64,000 nt of DNA from Epiperipatus broadwayi (Eukaryota > Onychophora > Udeonychophora > Euonychophora > Peripatidae): assembly GCA_028023455.1 (NCBI GenBank), contig JAQFVV010000032.1, positions 870,001 through 934,000 on the forward strand, in the 5' to 3' direction. Made by a program: the position numbers and the translations under genes. The notes beneath the pieces are model-generated. The model was not told the DNA's origin and ran no database searches. It worked only from the letters and a program-made list of their open reading frames with translations. The first letter of the stretch is position 1. Every line of letters starts with the position of its first letter. Positions 13,470 to 26,130 of this stretch are shown here, in pieces.

Positions 13470-14426
13470 TTAAAAATTCAAGCTCATTTGCATATGTGTA
13501 AATAAATTACAACAGTCTTCATTCGTAAAGCTATGAGTATGAGATTAGAATACTAAATCTCAAAAGCGCTAAGCAGGCATATTAAACATTATAGTATAAT
13601 TACAGCTTCACTAATGCATGTGAAAAAATCGCATATGTATAATTATAAAAAAGATAATAAATTTCTTTTAATTTTATTTTACATTTTATAGGTTTTTATT
13701 TCTATACATAAAATCGAAGCTGTCAAAATTAATTGATAAAAATCTGAGTTTAAATCATTCAACTTAGAATTAGAGGTAACAATATATTGCTAAGTTATAT
13801 TAAAAACTTTTAATGTTATTAAAATAATAATTAAAATGAGACTTTGCTCTGAAAATTTATGAACCTAAATATAGACTATCCATAGATTATATTCCAAAGC
13901 TGCACCTGGGTTTTATTGGAGATTAGAATATATAGGTCATCATTTCATTTTATGTGTATGATAATGAAAAAATTACAGTGTTTCCAAAAAAATAAATAAA
14001 AACTATTCATTATTTATAGGACTATAAGCAGTAATCTCAAAATTGTTATTTCTAATTTACATATTAAGAAGTCTTTTGTTTTTATTTGTTGTAATTATTT
14101 AGAAAAAATAAATTTGAAATTATGCAATCAGTTTTAAAAAATTTATCTAAATAAATTCAATAAAAAGTTATCTTGTTAAGGCATATGAAACATTTCTATC
14201 AGAGAAGGAGGCACAGCCATCAGTTATGTTCATGAAAATAATAATTTTCAGTTAAATCAGAATTACCTCAAATATTATAAATTGAAAATATATAACTTTT
14301 TTACAAAACTTAAATTTATCTATCTTTCTAATATTTTTAAGCAATTAAATAGTTTTATATCTTTTTGTTATAATATTGCTGATTATCACATTTAATACTG
14401 TAATGGGATATGGTAAGTAGGATCAA
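13470..14426. other. PLE 3' flank and AT-rich DNA
   Basis: The first 150 bp probably include the PLE 3' untranslated end. After that I see nothing recognisable. Confidence 0.4.
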
Positions 14427-14463
14427 ACTTGGGGTGATAAAAAAATCATCATCAACCCCAAGT
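14427..14463. repeat. Short hairpin
   Basis: ACTTGGGG at 14427 pairs with CCCCAAGT ending at 14463, with an ATGATTTTT-like loop region between. An isolated 8-bp stem; function unknown. Confidence 0.5.
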
Positions 14464-14530
14464 CAAAATATTTCAAAAAATGAAATTTAATATTATAATA
14501 ATGAGATATAAGATCTAATAAAGTATAAGT

Positions 14531-14586
14531 AATGTTGATATGAGAGATATTAAAACAATGTTGATATGAGAGATATTAAAGTAATG
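14531..14586. repeat. Two-copy tandem repeat, 27-bp unit
   Basis: TGTTGATATGAGAGATATTA occurs twice in direct tandem with near-perfect identity. Confidence 0.85.
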
Positions 14587-14782
14587 TTTAATATCAAAAA
14601 ATATATAAATGTTATATATGCAGAAGAGAGCATGACACCTTACAGCAACTATAATCATAATTATAAATCAACCAGCATTATTAATAAGTAAAAGGAATTA
14701 TAAGTAATACTCAAGAGTAATAATCATTCATCATCATGAATGATAAACAATCAAAATGCATCAGAATAAAATCAACAGTCAA

Positions 14783-14852
14783 TGTGGTGACTGGATTTGA
14801 AATGGGTCTTCAATAGACCAGGCTAACTATTGAGCCATTGCCAGTTTGGGAC
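14783..14852 (-). mobile_element. tRNA-derived SINE head
   Basis: On the minus strand there is an A-box-like TGGCTCAATAGTTAG (14824-14838), an anticodon-arm-like hairpin GGTC/GACC with a seven-base loop, and a B-box-like TTTCAAATCCAG (14790-14801), in tRNA order and spacing. The loop lacks T33 and the acceptor stem does not close, so this is a pol III SINE promoter region and not a working tRNA. The 3' body of the SINE was not delimited. Confidence 0.6.
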
Positions 14853-15821
14853 AATTATTTAAATATAATTTGGATACACAAACTAAGTGCTAATCCATAT
14901 GAATATCCAACCAGAAAACAATAATGCTGGGACATTAAAACATGGTGATCATTATCGATGTTCTGGCCACTTAATACCATTAATGTATTAGCTAACTATA
15001 AACTTAATTTTTAATAAGACTAAAATAAAATGAAGTGCAGTGGCTTTGAAGAATATTATCTTAGCACCAATATAGAATCAACTAGATGTTTCTAAACACC
15101 AAAATATTTTCCCAATTATATATCAGACTGTTATTCACAAATCTACTTCAATGAACATCAGATCTATAACTGTTATAGTGATCAAGAGATGATGCAAACA
15201 TACAATATTCTAAACTCTTTAGAATTAAGTTTCTGGAATAATTTTAACAATTAAATACATATTTATTAACAACAATAAAAAATAAAGTTAAGGTCTCTAA
15301 AATATGGCTATACACATAAGCTTTTGATTTTGATTAACATACAATAAAAAATTATCACATCATGATTTACATATATGTGATTTACAATATTTAAGTTATT
15401 ACATTGATTTACAATGCCTTTTAATGAGATTACATAAATGTATATATATCTTCACAGACATGCTTTTTATAATATAGAATAAATACATTACAATTGACAT
15501 CTAATAAAATTTTAAAATGACTAAAATTTTACATTTACCATTGTCAAACTCATTTCACTCATAACTTTGATACCATATACCTCAGATAAATACAGTAATG
15601 ATTATTACTAATAATATTCTAAATTAGAGATTATCTCTAGCACAGATATAAACTTTAAACCTCAATTAAAGATTAATATATGATTTTTTAATTTTAAATA
15701 TACACATACATGGAGTTATTTATATTATCTTTATTTATATGAATTTAAAAACAATGGGTAAGTATGGAGATTGTTTAATATATCTATAATTTTTTACATA
15801 TGTATTCTATTTGATACCCAT

Positions 15822-15868
<47 letters not shown>

Positions 15869-16710
15869 GTGCAGTACAATTTAGAAATGGACATATTTAT
15901 ATTGTCCTACAATAATACATGATTAAAATTTTTAAGTTATATTTTTAATAATACATTTATCTATGCTAAGTTTACTTAAACATGTATATGTAATTGTGCA
16001 TGTGTGTGGTACAATAATTGATTAATTATATAAATGAAATTCATTTTCTATCATATTTGATATTAGTAAAAGTTCATTTTTTATAGGACAAGATATAATA
16101 TATGTGTGTGTGTTTAGCCATTTATGCACACACTGATGTTTACATATTTTTGTTTGACACAATAATAAATATTATTCAAAATATACTTTCCATAATTAAT
16201 TCCTTGGCTAAAATACATTACATTCACATATGCATGTGTAATATATAAAATATAATTTGAATAAGCTATTAAACTTTATTATAGCTTTCTCTTTTTCTTT
16301 TTTAAAAAAAAATATAGTTAATTTTTGGCAGGTTAGAAAAGTTCTTTTTCATCAGGTCACCCTTAACTAACTATTAATTTCTTTAAAAAAATATACTCCT
16401 GCAAACTTCTTTTGTTTTCTCTTTTCTACTCTAAATGATCTTGAAGTTTTAGAAGTGTCTATGAATCAATCATTTCATTCAAGAAAAACTATTTGTGTTT
16501 GTTTCACTTTTAGAATGTCTCTTAATTATTCTTTTAATAAATGAAAAATAAAATCTTTTTTTTTTAAATTAAAAATATAAATTTCAAAATGACTTTTTGT
16601 TTTCTCAATAAATGATTTAAAATAATTGTTATAGACTGTTAGAATCTTATATTTAAATAAATTATTTAAAAAAACATTTAAAATTGTGTTCACATTATAT
16701 ATATATTGTT
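14853..16710. other. AT-rich DNA with a long (AT)n tract
   Basis: An (AT)n microsatellite lies at 15824-15864. Nothing else recognisable. Confidence 0.5.
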
Positions 16711-16716
16711 ACTCAC

Positions 16717-17109
16717 CATTGTATATACATTTATCTGTGCTTATCTCTGCATATAGCTGAAATAGCATACATATAATTACTTCATCATCAACTAATGGTT
16801 TTTCTTGGGAAAACTGATAGACTGGCTTATCATTGAATCAGTATAGTCCAGGTAAGAGTTGTTCTGCAGTTGTTTTCACTTCAACTAGAATTTGGTAAGC
16901 TTCCAGCCAGCAAGCTATTTTGTCCTTATTTTTTCAGGCAAATGATTCAAAAGTGACCCAGCTTCATGTAAATCAAAGCTTCTATGAAGGAAAATACTAG
17001 CAGCTACTAGATCTATTGTCCTGCCTTCAATTATTTCATGTTCATTCTCTAATTCTGAAAAACCAACTTCAGCAGTACTGTAATTAGCAGCAAAACTTCT
17101 AGCCAACTG
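16717..17109 (-). pseudogene. Coding-like segment, possible decayed exon, function unknown
   Basis: Read on the minus strand from about 17109, a frame of 63 codons (including ...ELENEHEIIEGRTIDL... and ...FDLHEAGSLLNHLPEKIR...) ends at a stop near 16915. The +1 frame then continues in the same style for about 65 codons (KIACWLEAYQILVEVK, then VDDEVIICMLFQLYAEIS, CIYNG) with one in-frame TGA. The segment stops at a consensus 5' splice site, G|GTGAGT (16711-16716 on the plus strand), and is preceded by TTTTTAAGTAG, a weak acceptor. The composition is far more protein-like than the surroundings. I do not recognise the family. One frameshift and one stop suggest a pseudogene fragment or transposon exon; sequencing error is possible. 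Confidence 0.45.
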
Positions 17110-17588
17110 CTACTTAAAAATTTAAACCAGACCCTTGCAAAAAAATTACTAGCCAAACTAAAATAATATTTTTATCCAAACCTTTTATAGTCTTGGATTG
17201 CTAAGATGACAATAACACTAATTCAATTTTTTTTGTCTTTCTAATCCTTTCACAATCAACTTTGAAAATTTACCAAAGTGTGATCTACATGTTTTTACTT
17301 TTTTCAAATCACCTTTAATTAAAAGCTACTTTTTGGAATTTTTAATCTACAAAGATTTTTAAAAATAGATAAAAGAAATATATACAAGCATTATTTCAAA
17401 AATAAATCATGCTTGTTTTTATATTCAAAATCAGAATTACAAATAATAGATATTAGATCTTTTTAAAAGGTTTATAATAAAACTTTATTTTACATCCTGA
17501 ATTACTTAATCTTTTACTTACTTATTATTCCAGGAAATGTAGAAAATATCTACTAAAATTTTTGTCTGTGTTTATTTCTACTTTTCCT

Positions 17589-17632
<44 letters not shown>

Positions 17633-17925
17633 CTGTGTGCCATGTAATTCAGATGGTTACAATATATAGAATTTTTGCATTCTTATATATAAATTAATAC
17701 TTATGAGTAAATATGTGAATTGATGTCTGTTATATTATAGTACAAATTGCCTTTATATTTCATGATATATTTAAATGTTATTAATTTATTTATTATTATG
17801 ATTAGTACTAGTTGTATTTTTTATAATTATATACAGATGTATTTTGATAGAACTGAATTAAACTGCCAACATATATTTTTTAGCCAATATTAATATTAAA
17901 ATAGATAAATGAATATATTCTTTTA
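17110..17925. other. AT-rich DNA with an (AT)n tract
   Basis: (TA)n microsatellite at 17593-17628. No other feature. Confidence 0.5.
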
Positions 17926-17929
17926 TTAA

Positions 17930-18695
17930 CCCTTTTCCCGCCTCTTACGAGGCCTCTCGTCGACAGCTGACATCACTCTAATTCTGTTATTTTTAATGCT
18001 AGGATATTTGTTTGACAGTTATTGATTAGGTTTTTAAAAGTTCTGTAAGATGGTGCCCTCTTCTGAATTATTTTACAAGTAAAAAATCAATAAAACCGCA
18101 TTTAAAGCTAAACAAAGAAAGAAGCTTGTCAGTGATTGGCTGTCAGCCAGCTCTCAGCTGAAAAAGACATTCTGATTGTCTGGAATGAACAAAGAAACCA
18201 CCTGATCAAAGAAAATAAAGAAAAATGCTGAGATTTTCATTTCGAATGTGATTTAAGTATTAAAAAAATATAATTTGAGAAATTAAAATAATTTTTTAAT
18301 AAAATATACTAAAAAAACAAAATTATTTTCGAAAAATATTGAAGATTTTAGTAAAAATATTTAAGATTTAGCAAAAAGAAATCTTTACTTTTCCATAACG
18401 TAAAATTGAAAAAAAGCATTTACGTCAGCATTTTTTTGTTTATACATTCGCTTTTAAATTTGCCAAAATTGAATATTTTATAATAAATAAATAGCAATTT
18501 ATTTTTGAAAGAACTTTCGTTCACTTTCATAACCTGAAAAATTAGTAATATACTTTTTATAAATGTATCTGAGTTGAATTTAATATTATAGGCGAATGTT
18601 TTAACAATAGGCTTTGTCTTCAGTTTGTGAGTTGGCCAATTAAAAGATTTGATTTTTACCTCATACAACCAATAATATAATTAGCAGTTTAAGGG
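17930..18695. mobile_element. TTAA-flanked non-autonomous DNA element (piggyBac-like), copy 1
   Basis: TTAA at 17926-17929 and TTAA at 18696-18699 bracket a 766-bp segment. It begins CCCTTTTCCCGC and ends, read on the other strand, CCCTTAAACTGC. TTAA target duplication with CCYTT-type termini is the hallmark of the piggyBac superfamily. The interior is locally less AT-rich (17935-18220) than the flanks and has no transposase. The terminal repeats are short and imperfect, so in AT-rich DNA this remains a candidate. Confidence 0.5.
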
Positions 18696-18699
18696 TTAA

Positions 18700-20089
18700 T
18701 TATAAATTGAAATTTGTATTTGCATTTATAATATATATATATATATATATATATACTGAACCATTTACATGTATATGGTTCAAGTATATTGACATTGAGT
18801 AAAATTTAAAAGTTGAAAGAAATAAAATTTAAAAACCATCAACAGACATAACTTAGTTTTTTTTTTTATTAGTATAATTTATTCTTTTTCTGATAAATAC
18901 AATGAAAGCTATTAGTGTTTAAAAATATCAATTTAATTAAAGTAACATTAATATTGGAAAGAATGTAAGCACATACGAATTACTATCAGAGTAAAATCTC
19001 TTAACAATCATTAAAGATGGTTAAAATAAGTTATCAAAAATACTTTGTACCTCAAAAGCAAAAAGGAATATAAAACATTAAGAAGTGATAATAAAATAAA
19101 GAATAAGATAAGAAGATATGTGCAGAAATGTCAAAATGGTTATCAGTATAAAAGAAACAGACAAGTTTAGAAGTGATCTTTTACCTGTGTTTTTCTGGCT
19201 GCTTCTTGTGTGCAGCATTTTCAAAACCATAATAAAATGCTTCCATCCAGAAATACTACACTAAACCTAGTCATCATATCACTAAAAACTTCATCTAGCT
19301 TTGCCCTAAATATGGATCAGAGGTGTGAAAATGTTATCAGAATGAAGCCATAAATAATTACTACAGACTTCTCATGAAAGGAACTTACTGGTAAGTTAAT
19401 GGCCATATCATAACACATATTTAAAAAAGATTTGCAAACTAAATTTAAATGGCAAACTTTTAATTTAGACGAAAGAAAGAAGAGACATTTGCTATTTAAT
19501 CTTTTAAAGTGAACTGTTTGAATTAAGTGGTTAATATTATTATCTGAATATATATATATATGTGTGTGTGTGTTCTTTCCAGTATTATAAATAATGTTTG
19601 ATAAGTGTTTAAATATTTAATGTGTTGTAGTAAAAATGTTATTACTAATATAAATCTTTTATTGTATGTGCTTAATTTTAGTTATTTAGATTTTATTAAA
19701 TTTAGAGAATTGTGTAAATTACCTTTGCCAATATGCTTGATTAAAGTCTGGGGAAAATTCTTATAATAAATTAATTAAGTACTGGGAAACATAATTCCCA
19801 CTCTTACTTTTAGTTATTTCCATTGTAAGCATCAAAAAATGTGATGACAGTTAATGAGTCTACAGTCTTGATGCCCTCTTAAGTAAATTAAAACTAACTC
19901 ATTCAGCAATTCAAGTTGTAATAAATTATTAGATCAGTTAATCAGAAAATATAATTATATTCTTGAAATATCCTAATTCCTACTGGAATGGACTATTCTC
20001 ATTAAATAGCTTGATTAACTAGCACTTTACAGTGCATAATATAAACCCTACATCCAAATGTAAAATTCTACAATGTCTTGACTGGGTGT
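18700..20089. other. (AT)n tract and 5' part of a decayed Ty3/gypsy element
   Basis: After the (AT)n tract at 18730-18755 comes TGAACCATTTACATGTATAT and a stretch ending near 18885 that has a relative at 37996-38075 (shared AAAGTTGAAAGAA.TAAAAT and GTAACTTAG/ATAACTTAG blocks). A similar TTGAACCATTTATATATATT occurs at 23402, just after the pol remnant, so these may be the starts of the 5' and 3' LTRs of the element whose pol lies at 20090-23290. No readable gag was found between 18900 and 20089. Confidence 0.35.
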
Positions 20090-21798
20090 TGTCCCCAGAA
20101 ATCAAAATGTTAATCACTATCTGCATGGATGACATGATTATTGCATCTAGTAACCCACACAAACACTTAAAATGCCTCAAGATGTTTCTATAAGAGTGCA
20201 AAATGAAAGGTATTCGAATTAACCTACAAAAAAGCTGCATAGCTGCAGAAGTAAATTTCTTGAGGCACTTAGTTAATGCAAATGGGATTAGGCCTCACCC
20301 TGACAAAATCCAGGCAATCAGAGATTTCCCAGCACCCATACACCAAAACAAGTCAGATCATGTTTGGGACTGTGTAATTTCTACAACAAATTTTACAAAC
20401 ATTTTGCAACCAATATAGAGCCATTGCTGCAACTATTAAGTAAGGGGAGACTATGAAATTAATGGAAAAGCATGAAGCTAACTTCAAGGTTATTAAAGAA
20501 AATTTTCTTATCCAGGTGATATTAGTTTATCCTGACCTAAGGAAACTTTATTGTATGGGTAGACAATAGTGGGTATGGGTTAGGTGCAGCCTTTATGCAA
20601 ACTCAATATGATATAACCTGGGTGTAATTTATTTTGTCAGCAGAACATTGAAAGATTTAGAGATAATTTACTGTTTCATGAAAAAAGATGCCTTGGCTGT
20701 GGTTTGGGCATTCCAGAGGTTTTGCCAGTTTCTGATAGGGTTAGAAATAATCATTAGGATGGATCATAAAAACCCTTTATTCCTAAACCATAGCCATTTA
20801 ACAAATAGTAGGATAAACCATTGGAGCTTTTCTCCAGAAGTTCAATTATTCCAAATTATTCCATCCAGTATTGTAAAGGGACTGAAAATGTGGTTGTTGA
20901 ATCAGTGAGCCAGAATATCAGTCCTGGGCCCTAAAATCACCCACAAATGGAAGATATCTGTTTGGCAAATATGAATTGAAGGAGGATGTCATAGAAAGAA
21001 AAGTATTGAGATACCTGGACAAAATGCAACAGCAAAGTCCCATATACAAAAAAATTATTGACCATCTAGAAGTTGAAAATGAAATGGAATGAGAAATGCT
21101 GAAAACTAGCACAAAAAATTGGTTCTGATTGAAAGAAAGAATCCTATGGTGCATAACAGATCTACAAAGGGATCAGTGAAATATTATTATATCAAAGAGT
21201 TTACAAGAAGCATTTATTATGTACACCCACTGTTTGTATATACATTATGGAGTTAATAGTAGAAGGCTTATTAAGAATATGGTTCCTCTGGCTGAATATG
21301 AGATCACAGGTTGTAAGCATAGTAAGTGCATGTGAGACCTGCCAAAAGACAAAACCAGTGAACAAGTTGTATTAAGGAACTGTTCAGTCCTATAATTCCT
21401 AACAAACCAAATGATCTGATAATTATAGACTTTTGTAGGCCGTTACCACTTTTTAGAAAAATGAAATATGTACTGGTGATATACAAAGTTTTTTCTAAGT
21501 GGATGTCACCATATTTTGTGTCCCAGAAAAATATTAGGAACACTGTATGATTTCTTGAGATCCAATATTTGAGAAAGTAGATAGACCCAAGGCTATTTTG
21601 TTAGGTCATGGTATACCTTTCATATCTCATAAATGGGAAAAGTGGATAGAGAGGATGGAACTCAGCTACATATTGTCATCCAAACAGAATCTGCAATCTA
21701 AGCCATGTGAGCAGATGATGAGAGAGTTGGGATGCCTCTTTAGAATATGTACTGCTTTTGATCATAGAGGATGCTGAAACAGCTTCCTCAGGTATTAA
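20090..21798 (+). pseudogene. Ty3/gypsy pol remnant, part 1 (RT, RNase H, integrase core)
   Basis: Decayed pol in several frames. The RT active site reads CMDDMIIAS (about 20122-20148); the family norm is Y-x-D-D, so the tyrosine is replaced by cysteine while both aspartates remain. It is followed by the typical gypsy EVNFLRHLV and GIRPHPDKIQAIRDFP blocks (20203-20340). RNase H follows with DALAVVWAFQRF and a DHK.PL motif (20690-20790). The integrase zinc region gives ACETCQKTKP (about 21326), then the catalytic core with DFCRPLP (about 21428-21450, glycine and other residues changed) and a SKW block. Near 21690 a conserved E-x-x-M-x-E-L-G segment appears. Many stops and frameshifts: not functional. 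The reading is cut at 21798 by the TTAA-flanked insertion and continues at 22914. Confidence 0.85.
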
Positions 21799-22909
21799 CT
21801 CTTCACTGGAACTGGATGCGAATTCGCGGACAAAGTACCACCTGCAGCATTAGTACTCAACGCAATATCGTGTTTTGAATTTTTTTACAACTGTTAGCAG
21901 ATTTGTCTGAATATTTTTGTTTTTTCGATTTTAGCACATGCATATATGATTCAGGTATTAGTTTGTAAAGTTTCACATAGATGGCAGTTATAATTAATGA
22001 TTTATTCATTATTCCGTGGATGGTAATTTGTAACCCCATATTCAGTCTTTTTTATATTAGAGAAAAACGTTCATCTTTGCTATCTGCAAAATAATTTTCA
22101 ATTTTTTTTAATAATTTGCATTATTTTTTCAATTGGTAAGTTATAATAATTATTTATGATTTATTTTTCTTTTTTAAAAAATATTTCTATGAAAATAATG
22201 TAGATTTTGAAAATACATGTTGTTTTGTCTATTGAAAATTTTCAACATTACGAAATGTTTGCTTATCTATAAATTTTTGAATGTCTATTATATTTTTTTA
22301 CAAAATATTTTAGGTTTTAAAAAGTATGTGAATCAAAACTTGATTTATATATATTTTTATAATAATGTATTTTCAATAAATAAAATAAACAGCATTTCTT
22401 TTTCATATATTTTGAGTCACGTGATAGCATATATATATATATTCATTTTTCACCTTACATTATATCCATCGGGTTTTTTGGATAAAAATATATATAAATA
22501 TGGTTTTCTTTCATACAAAATATAATTTACATTTTAGAATGTATATCATCCAAAAATTTTGATTTATATATATTTATAATTCAATAAATAAAATTAGCAT
22601 TTCTTTTTCATATATTTTGAGACACGTGATAGCATATATATATATATTCATTTTTCACCTCTCATATCCATCAGGTTTTTTGGACAAAAAATATATAAAT
22701 ATGGTTTTCTTTTATATAAAATATAATTTACATTTTAGAATGTATATGATCTAAAAATTTTGATTTATATATATTTATAATTCAATAAATAAAATTAGCA
22801 TTTCTTTTTCATATATTTTGAGTTATGTGATAGCATATATGCATATATCTGTAATTGTAAAAATGTACAATTTGGGCCTCTTTTTTGAAAAAAAAAAACT
22901 ATAGAAAGG
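21799..22909. mobile_element. TTAA-flanked element nested in gypsy integrase, copy 2
   Basis: TTAA at 21795-21798 and at 22910-22913 bracket 1.1 kb with no relation to pol. The left end is CTCTTCACTGG and the right end, read on the other strand, CCTTTCTATAG. The integrase similarity stops at the left TTAA and resumes directly after the right TTAA in the expected order (tryptophan-leucine segment before, asparagine-leucine and TQYPDYI-like segment after). That order independently supports a clean insertion. The interior includes a tandem repeat (22341-22840) but no transposase, so the element is non-autonomous. PiggyBac-type is inferred from TTAA. Confidence 0.65.
22341..22840. repeat. Tandem repeat, about 2.5 copies of a 201-219-bp unit
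   Basis: The opening TGATTTATATATAT recurs at 22341, 22560 and 22761. Each unit contains TTAGCATTTCTTTTTCATAT or a close variant, then GAG.CACGTGATAGCATATAT, and the first two end in GGTTTTCTTT.ATA.AAAATA. The array lies wholly inside the TTAA-flanked element at 21799-22909, so it expanded inside that element. Confidence 0.9.
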
Positions 22910-22913
22910 TTAA

Positions 22914-23290
22914 ATTACATAAATTTGACTTGTAATGAATCTACCAGGTTTATACCTATACAGCTTCAATTCAGGTACCCAGTACCCAGATTATATAAAT
23001 CCTAGATTACCACTAACCCAAAAAATATTGATGATCAAGAAGAGGTAAGAACAAAATTGGAATGTTACACAAACTATGGACTCTGTGAAAAGGAGTTATG
23101 TCTGACAAGTTTAAAGAAGTGATTATGGCATGGGTCAAAGTGAACCCTGTGAGTCAAACTGGGAAACACATTTTCAAAAAATTCCAAAACTTTTATGATG
23201 GGGTTTACCAGATCACCAGAAATGATAACTCAAATATATTCACTTTTAGAAAATAGTGAAGGAGAAAGAGGAACCTATAATGCTACATTC
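22914..23290 (+). pseudogene. Ty3/gypsy pol remnant, part 2 (integrase C-terminus)
   Basis: Continuation of the pol remnant after the nested insertion. The first codons give the conserved integrase helix and a TQYPDYI block (about 22970-23000). Near 23100-23280 a 50-residue frame with MAWVKVNP, then IFKKFQNFYDGVYQITRND, matches the GPY/F-like domain that ends many Ty3/gypsy integrases; the G-P-Y core appears as G-V-Y. Stops are present. After 23290 the sequence is non-coding and a possible 3' LTR start lies at about 23402. Confidence 0.65.
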
Positions 23291-23421
23291 CTGAAACCTT
23301 ATAGAACCAAGACATGGTTTAGGTCTCCATAAAGATTGATGTATAGAAAATGAAATAAGATCAAACCCCTATTTTCTTTTTATTCCATGCCCCTGGTGGT
23401 ATTGAACCATTTATATATATT

Positions 23422-23456
23422 GAAACAGTAAGGTCTGCTTTGCAGATCTTTGTTTC
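23422..23456 (+). other. Conserved 35-nt hairpin, copy 1
   Basis: GAAAC...GTTTC forms an outer 5-bp stem, and AAGGTCTGC pairs with GCAGATCTT (9 bp, one G-T) around a TTT loop. A second copy of identical length lies at 41702-41736 with a different but still complementary inner stem. Both are preceded by TT and followed by CACCTTTT. Function unknown. Confidence 0.6.
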
Positions 23457-23592
23457 ACCTTTTCTCACCTATTTCCTACCCTCATACCTTAGTTTGAACC
23501 CCAATCTATTGTAGTGTGTCTGCAATATGCTTATATACCAAAAATCCTGCCTAATTTTAAACCATGAGTACAATGCTCGTATTATATATATA

Positions 23593-26130
23593 ACTCATTC
23601 CCAAATAAATAAAAGATTATAGATTATGTATATGTTCACATAATTTTGATTTATTAAAAAGTAGGTTATATAAGTCGTAATTGAGCACACACTATGATAT
23701 GCATTTTAAAACAGATCAAATTTATAAATTGTTAAAGTTATTTTGTTTGAATCTATTTACAAAGATATATTACCGTGTCATAGTATATTTTGATATAAAA
23801 TAAAATTCATTCAGTAAATATTCGTTTAGTAAATAGATTCAAATATTGCAATTGAAAAGCAAAATAATTTTCATTAAATTTAATAAAAGTCATTCCAAAT
23901 ATTTCTGTTAAAATCAATGAGGGACAATAGTTTAATTAGTTAATGGTCTATAAGTTTATCTAAAAACAGCAGATGTTCACTTAAGGTTTTCTTTAATTAG
24001 TAAAAGGAATTTTTAATTAAATCTAGTTTGTAATTCGAATGTCGACAGGGAAATTAACAAAAGAAATTAATTAATGTTGAATTCCTTTAGACATTCGGAT
24101 AGATTTAGTTACAGCTGATAAGTCTGATATATTTTTGTAATGCTCCAGGGCAGTTCTATTGTTAAATTCTACTATAAAAAGGAGGGTTTACTTTTGTTCT
24201 CCATTCTAATGTTTCTAAGAGAAATCATTCTGAGTTCTATTCTAATAATTTGCTAACCTTGACATGACAGAGTAGAGGCATCAAGATGGCTATGTCCCCT
24301 CGGAATAGCCAGACGCTGCTCCAGACCATCGGAAGCTATCACATAAGGAACCCCAGAACTGCTGCCTCTGCCAAAAATATGAACATTTCCAGATTTTGCT
24401 GTTAAATTATATAAAAACCTGCCGACCATCAATCTACCTAAAATGCTTCTCCAGAGGTAACCCTAAATTAACCCAAGAGCTCTTGTGATAACTAACATGC
24501 TATAGCTATTTAAAATTGTTTTTCTTATATTTCACATAACTTCATTATGTATTTCTTTAACATGTTTAAATATACTCAACATTTTGCTCTCTATCCTTGG
24601 GTTAATATTTTCTATTTATTAAGCTTTCTGTTATTTTATTATGATAATGTGTCAGAATTGTCTTTGACTGAGTGAATTATTCCTTTTGTTGAAAATAAGA
24701 TGCTGCTATGAAGGCATATTTTAAATTTCTAAATAATTTCCAATTTTATTATCTTGCAAATCACTTGTTCGAGGGCGATTCTTTTCTTTAATATATAATA
24801 TAATCACATAGTTTAAAATCTACATGTTATTGATTTTAATCTAATATGAGAATATGTCTAAGTCAATGATTAAATGTGTCCACTAATGTATGATTGCATA
24901 TATAAATCTATACTTACTTTTCAAACCCGCAAGCATGCATTTTCCTATTTTAATTACCGTGTTCTACTTTAATTACAAAGTTCATCATTGACGTCAAGAA
25001 TGTGCGGACCCTTTTAAATGAATTTTTGGGAATTTGATTGGGCATTTCTCTTAATCCAAGTAAAACCCATTTAGATGTTTTATATATACTAGTCTCGTAT
25101 TGCTGGTACATGAATTGGTTGTTGAGACCACTTTGTTTTACTTTTCCAAGGATTCTTTACATGGTCAAGTCCATTCTCTTCATTTGCGGTTTCCAGGCAG
25201 AGTGTGTCCCCAAGTGACACACCTGGGAATTAAACGCAATCGTCACCAGTCACTAAGTTTCGGCTGTTCATCAAAATACTTTCCTATGGGTTAGCAGCGA
25301 GACGCCCTCCGTAATCATGTTCCGGATATTTGATATTGTTTTATTTTATATTTATTTTACAAAGCATCCATGACTTAAATGTGTCACACCCTCCAACTTT
25401 AATAAATCCATTATCAGCAATACTGACCTCCCAATGCAACTCTATTATTATTCTCAAATAAATGCTTTGATCATTTCCCACTTTGTTGCTTAGTAAGCTT
25501 TTGTCCGTGCTATTCTCAAAATCAATAAATATTTTATAACACTTAATTTCAAATATTTTCTTAAACTTGTATAATTACTCAAAGCACCTCGCACATGTTC
25601 CTATCTCATCAAGCACATTATCGTAATGCTATTAGCCCGAGGAATAGAATATATCACTTTGCTTTAAAACCCTTTTGTCATTTATTGGAATATAATGCCA
25701 ACAATTATTTAATACACATCCCTGTCTCATATAAGCAGACAGTGGCATTATATATATAATTTATATAAATAAATTGTGTGAAATTATTTAAAACTAAATT
25801 TGATATCTTATTTTATTGATTCCTATCACTGTCTCAGTCTATATATATATTTTTTTTCTGCATTTCTTTTGTAAATCCATAGACGTTAATTAGCCACCCA
25901 AGCTTCTTTTAGTATAGAGTCTTTTGTTTCTCCCTGACCACCAGGCACCGGTCAAAGATTATACTAGTAGTGGCATCAGATGCGTTATCACATAGATGGC
26001 ACTGTGAAATTTGGACTTTAGATTCGAACTTAGTATATCTAGAAGGCAATCCCTCCTAGAATGATCAGTTTCGTGTCTGGGGTTTGAATTCTGCAGTGTG
26101 TTAGTGAGATAGACGATTCAGACTGTTACA
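23593..26130 (+). mobile_element. LTR-like non-coding block X1 (left end uncertain)
   Basis: The right end CAGACTGTTACA abuts an (AT)n tract and resembles the ends of X2 (CAGACCGTTATA) and X4 (TGACCATTACA). Its last 200 bp align with the last 200 bp of X4: a CCCTGACCACC block, GCATCAGATGCGTT, a TTCGAACT block and GAATTCTGCA occur in the same order. A strong TATA-like CTATAAAAAGGAG lies at about 24172, followed by a GC-richer stretch and a donor-like CAGAGGTAAC near 24452. The left boundary is placed after the (AT)n tract near 23583-23592 and is a guess. Confidence 0.4.

Noticed and set aside
22217-22525. 102-codon plus-strand frame
   Set aside because: Tyrosine/isoleucine-rich translation of the AT-rich tandem repeat inside the TTAA element.
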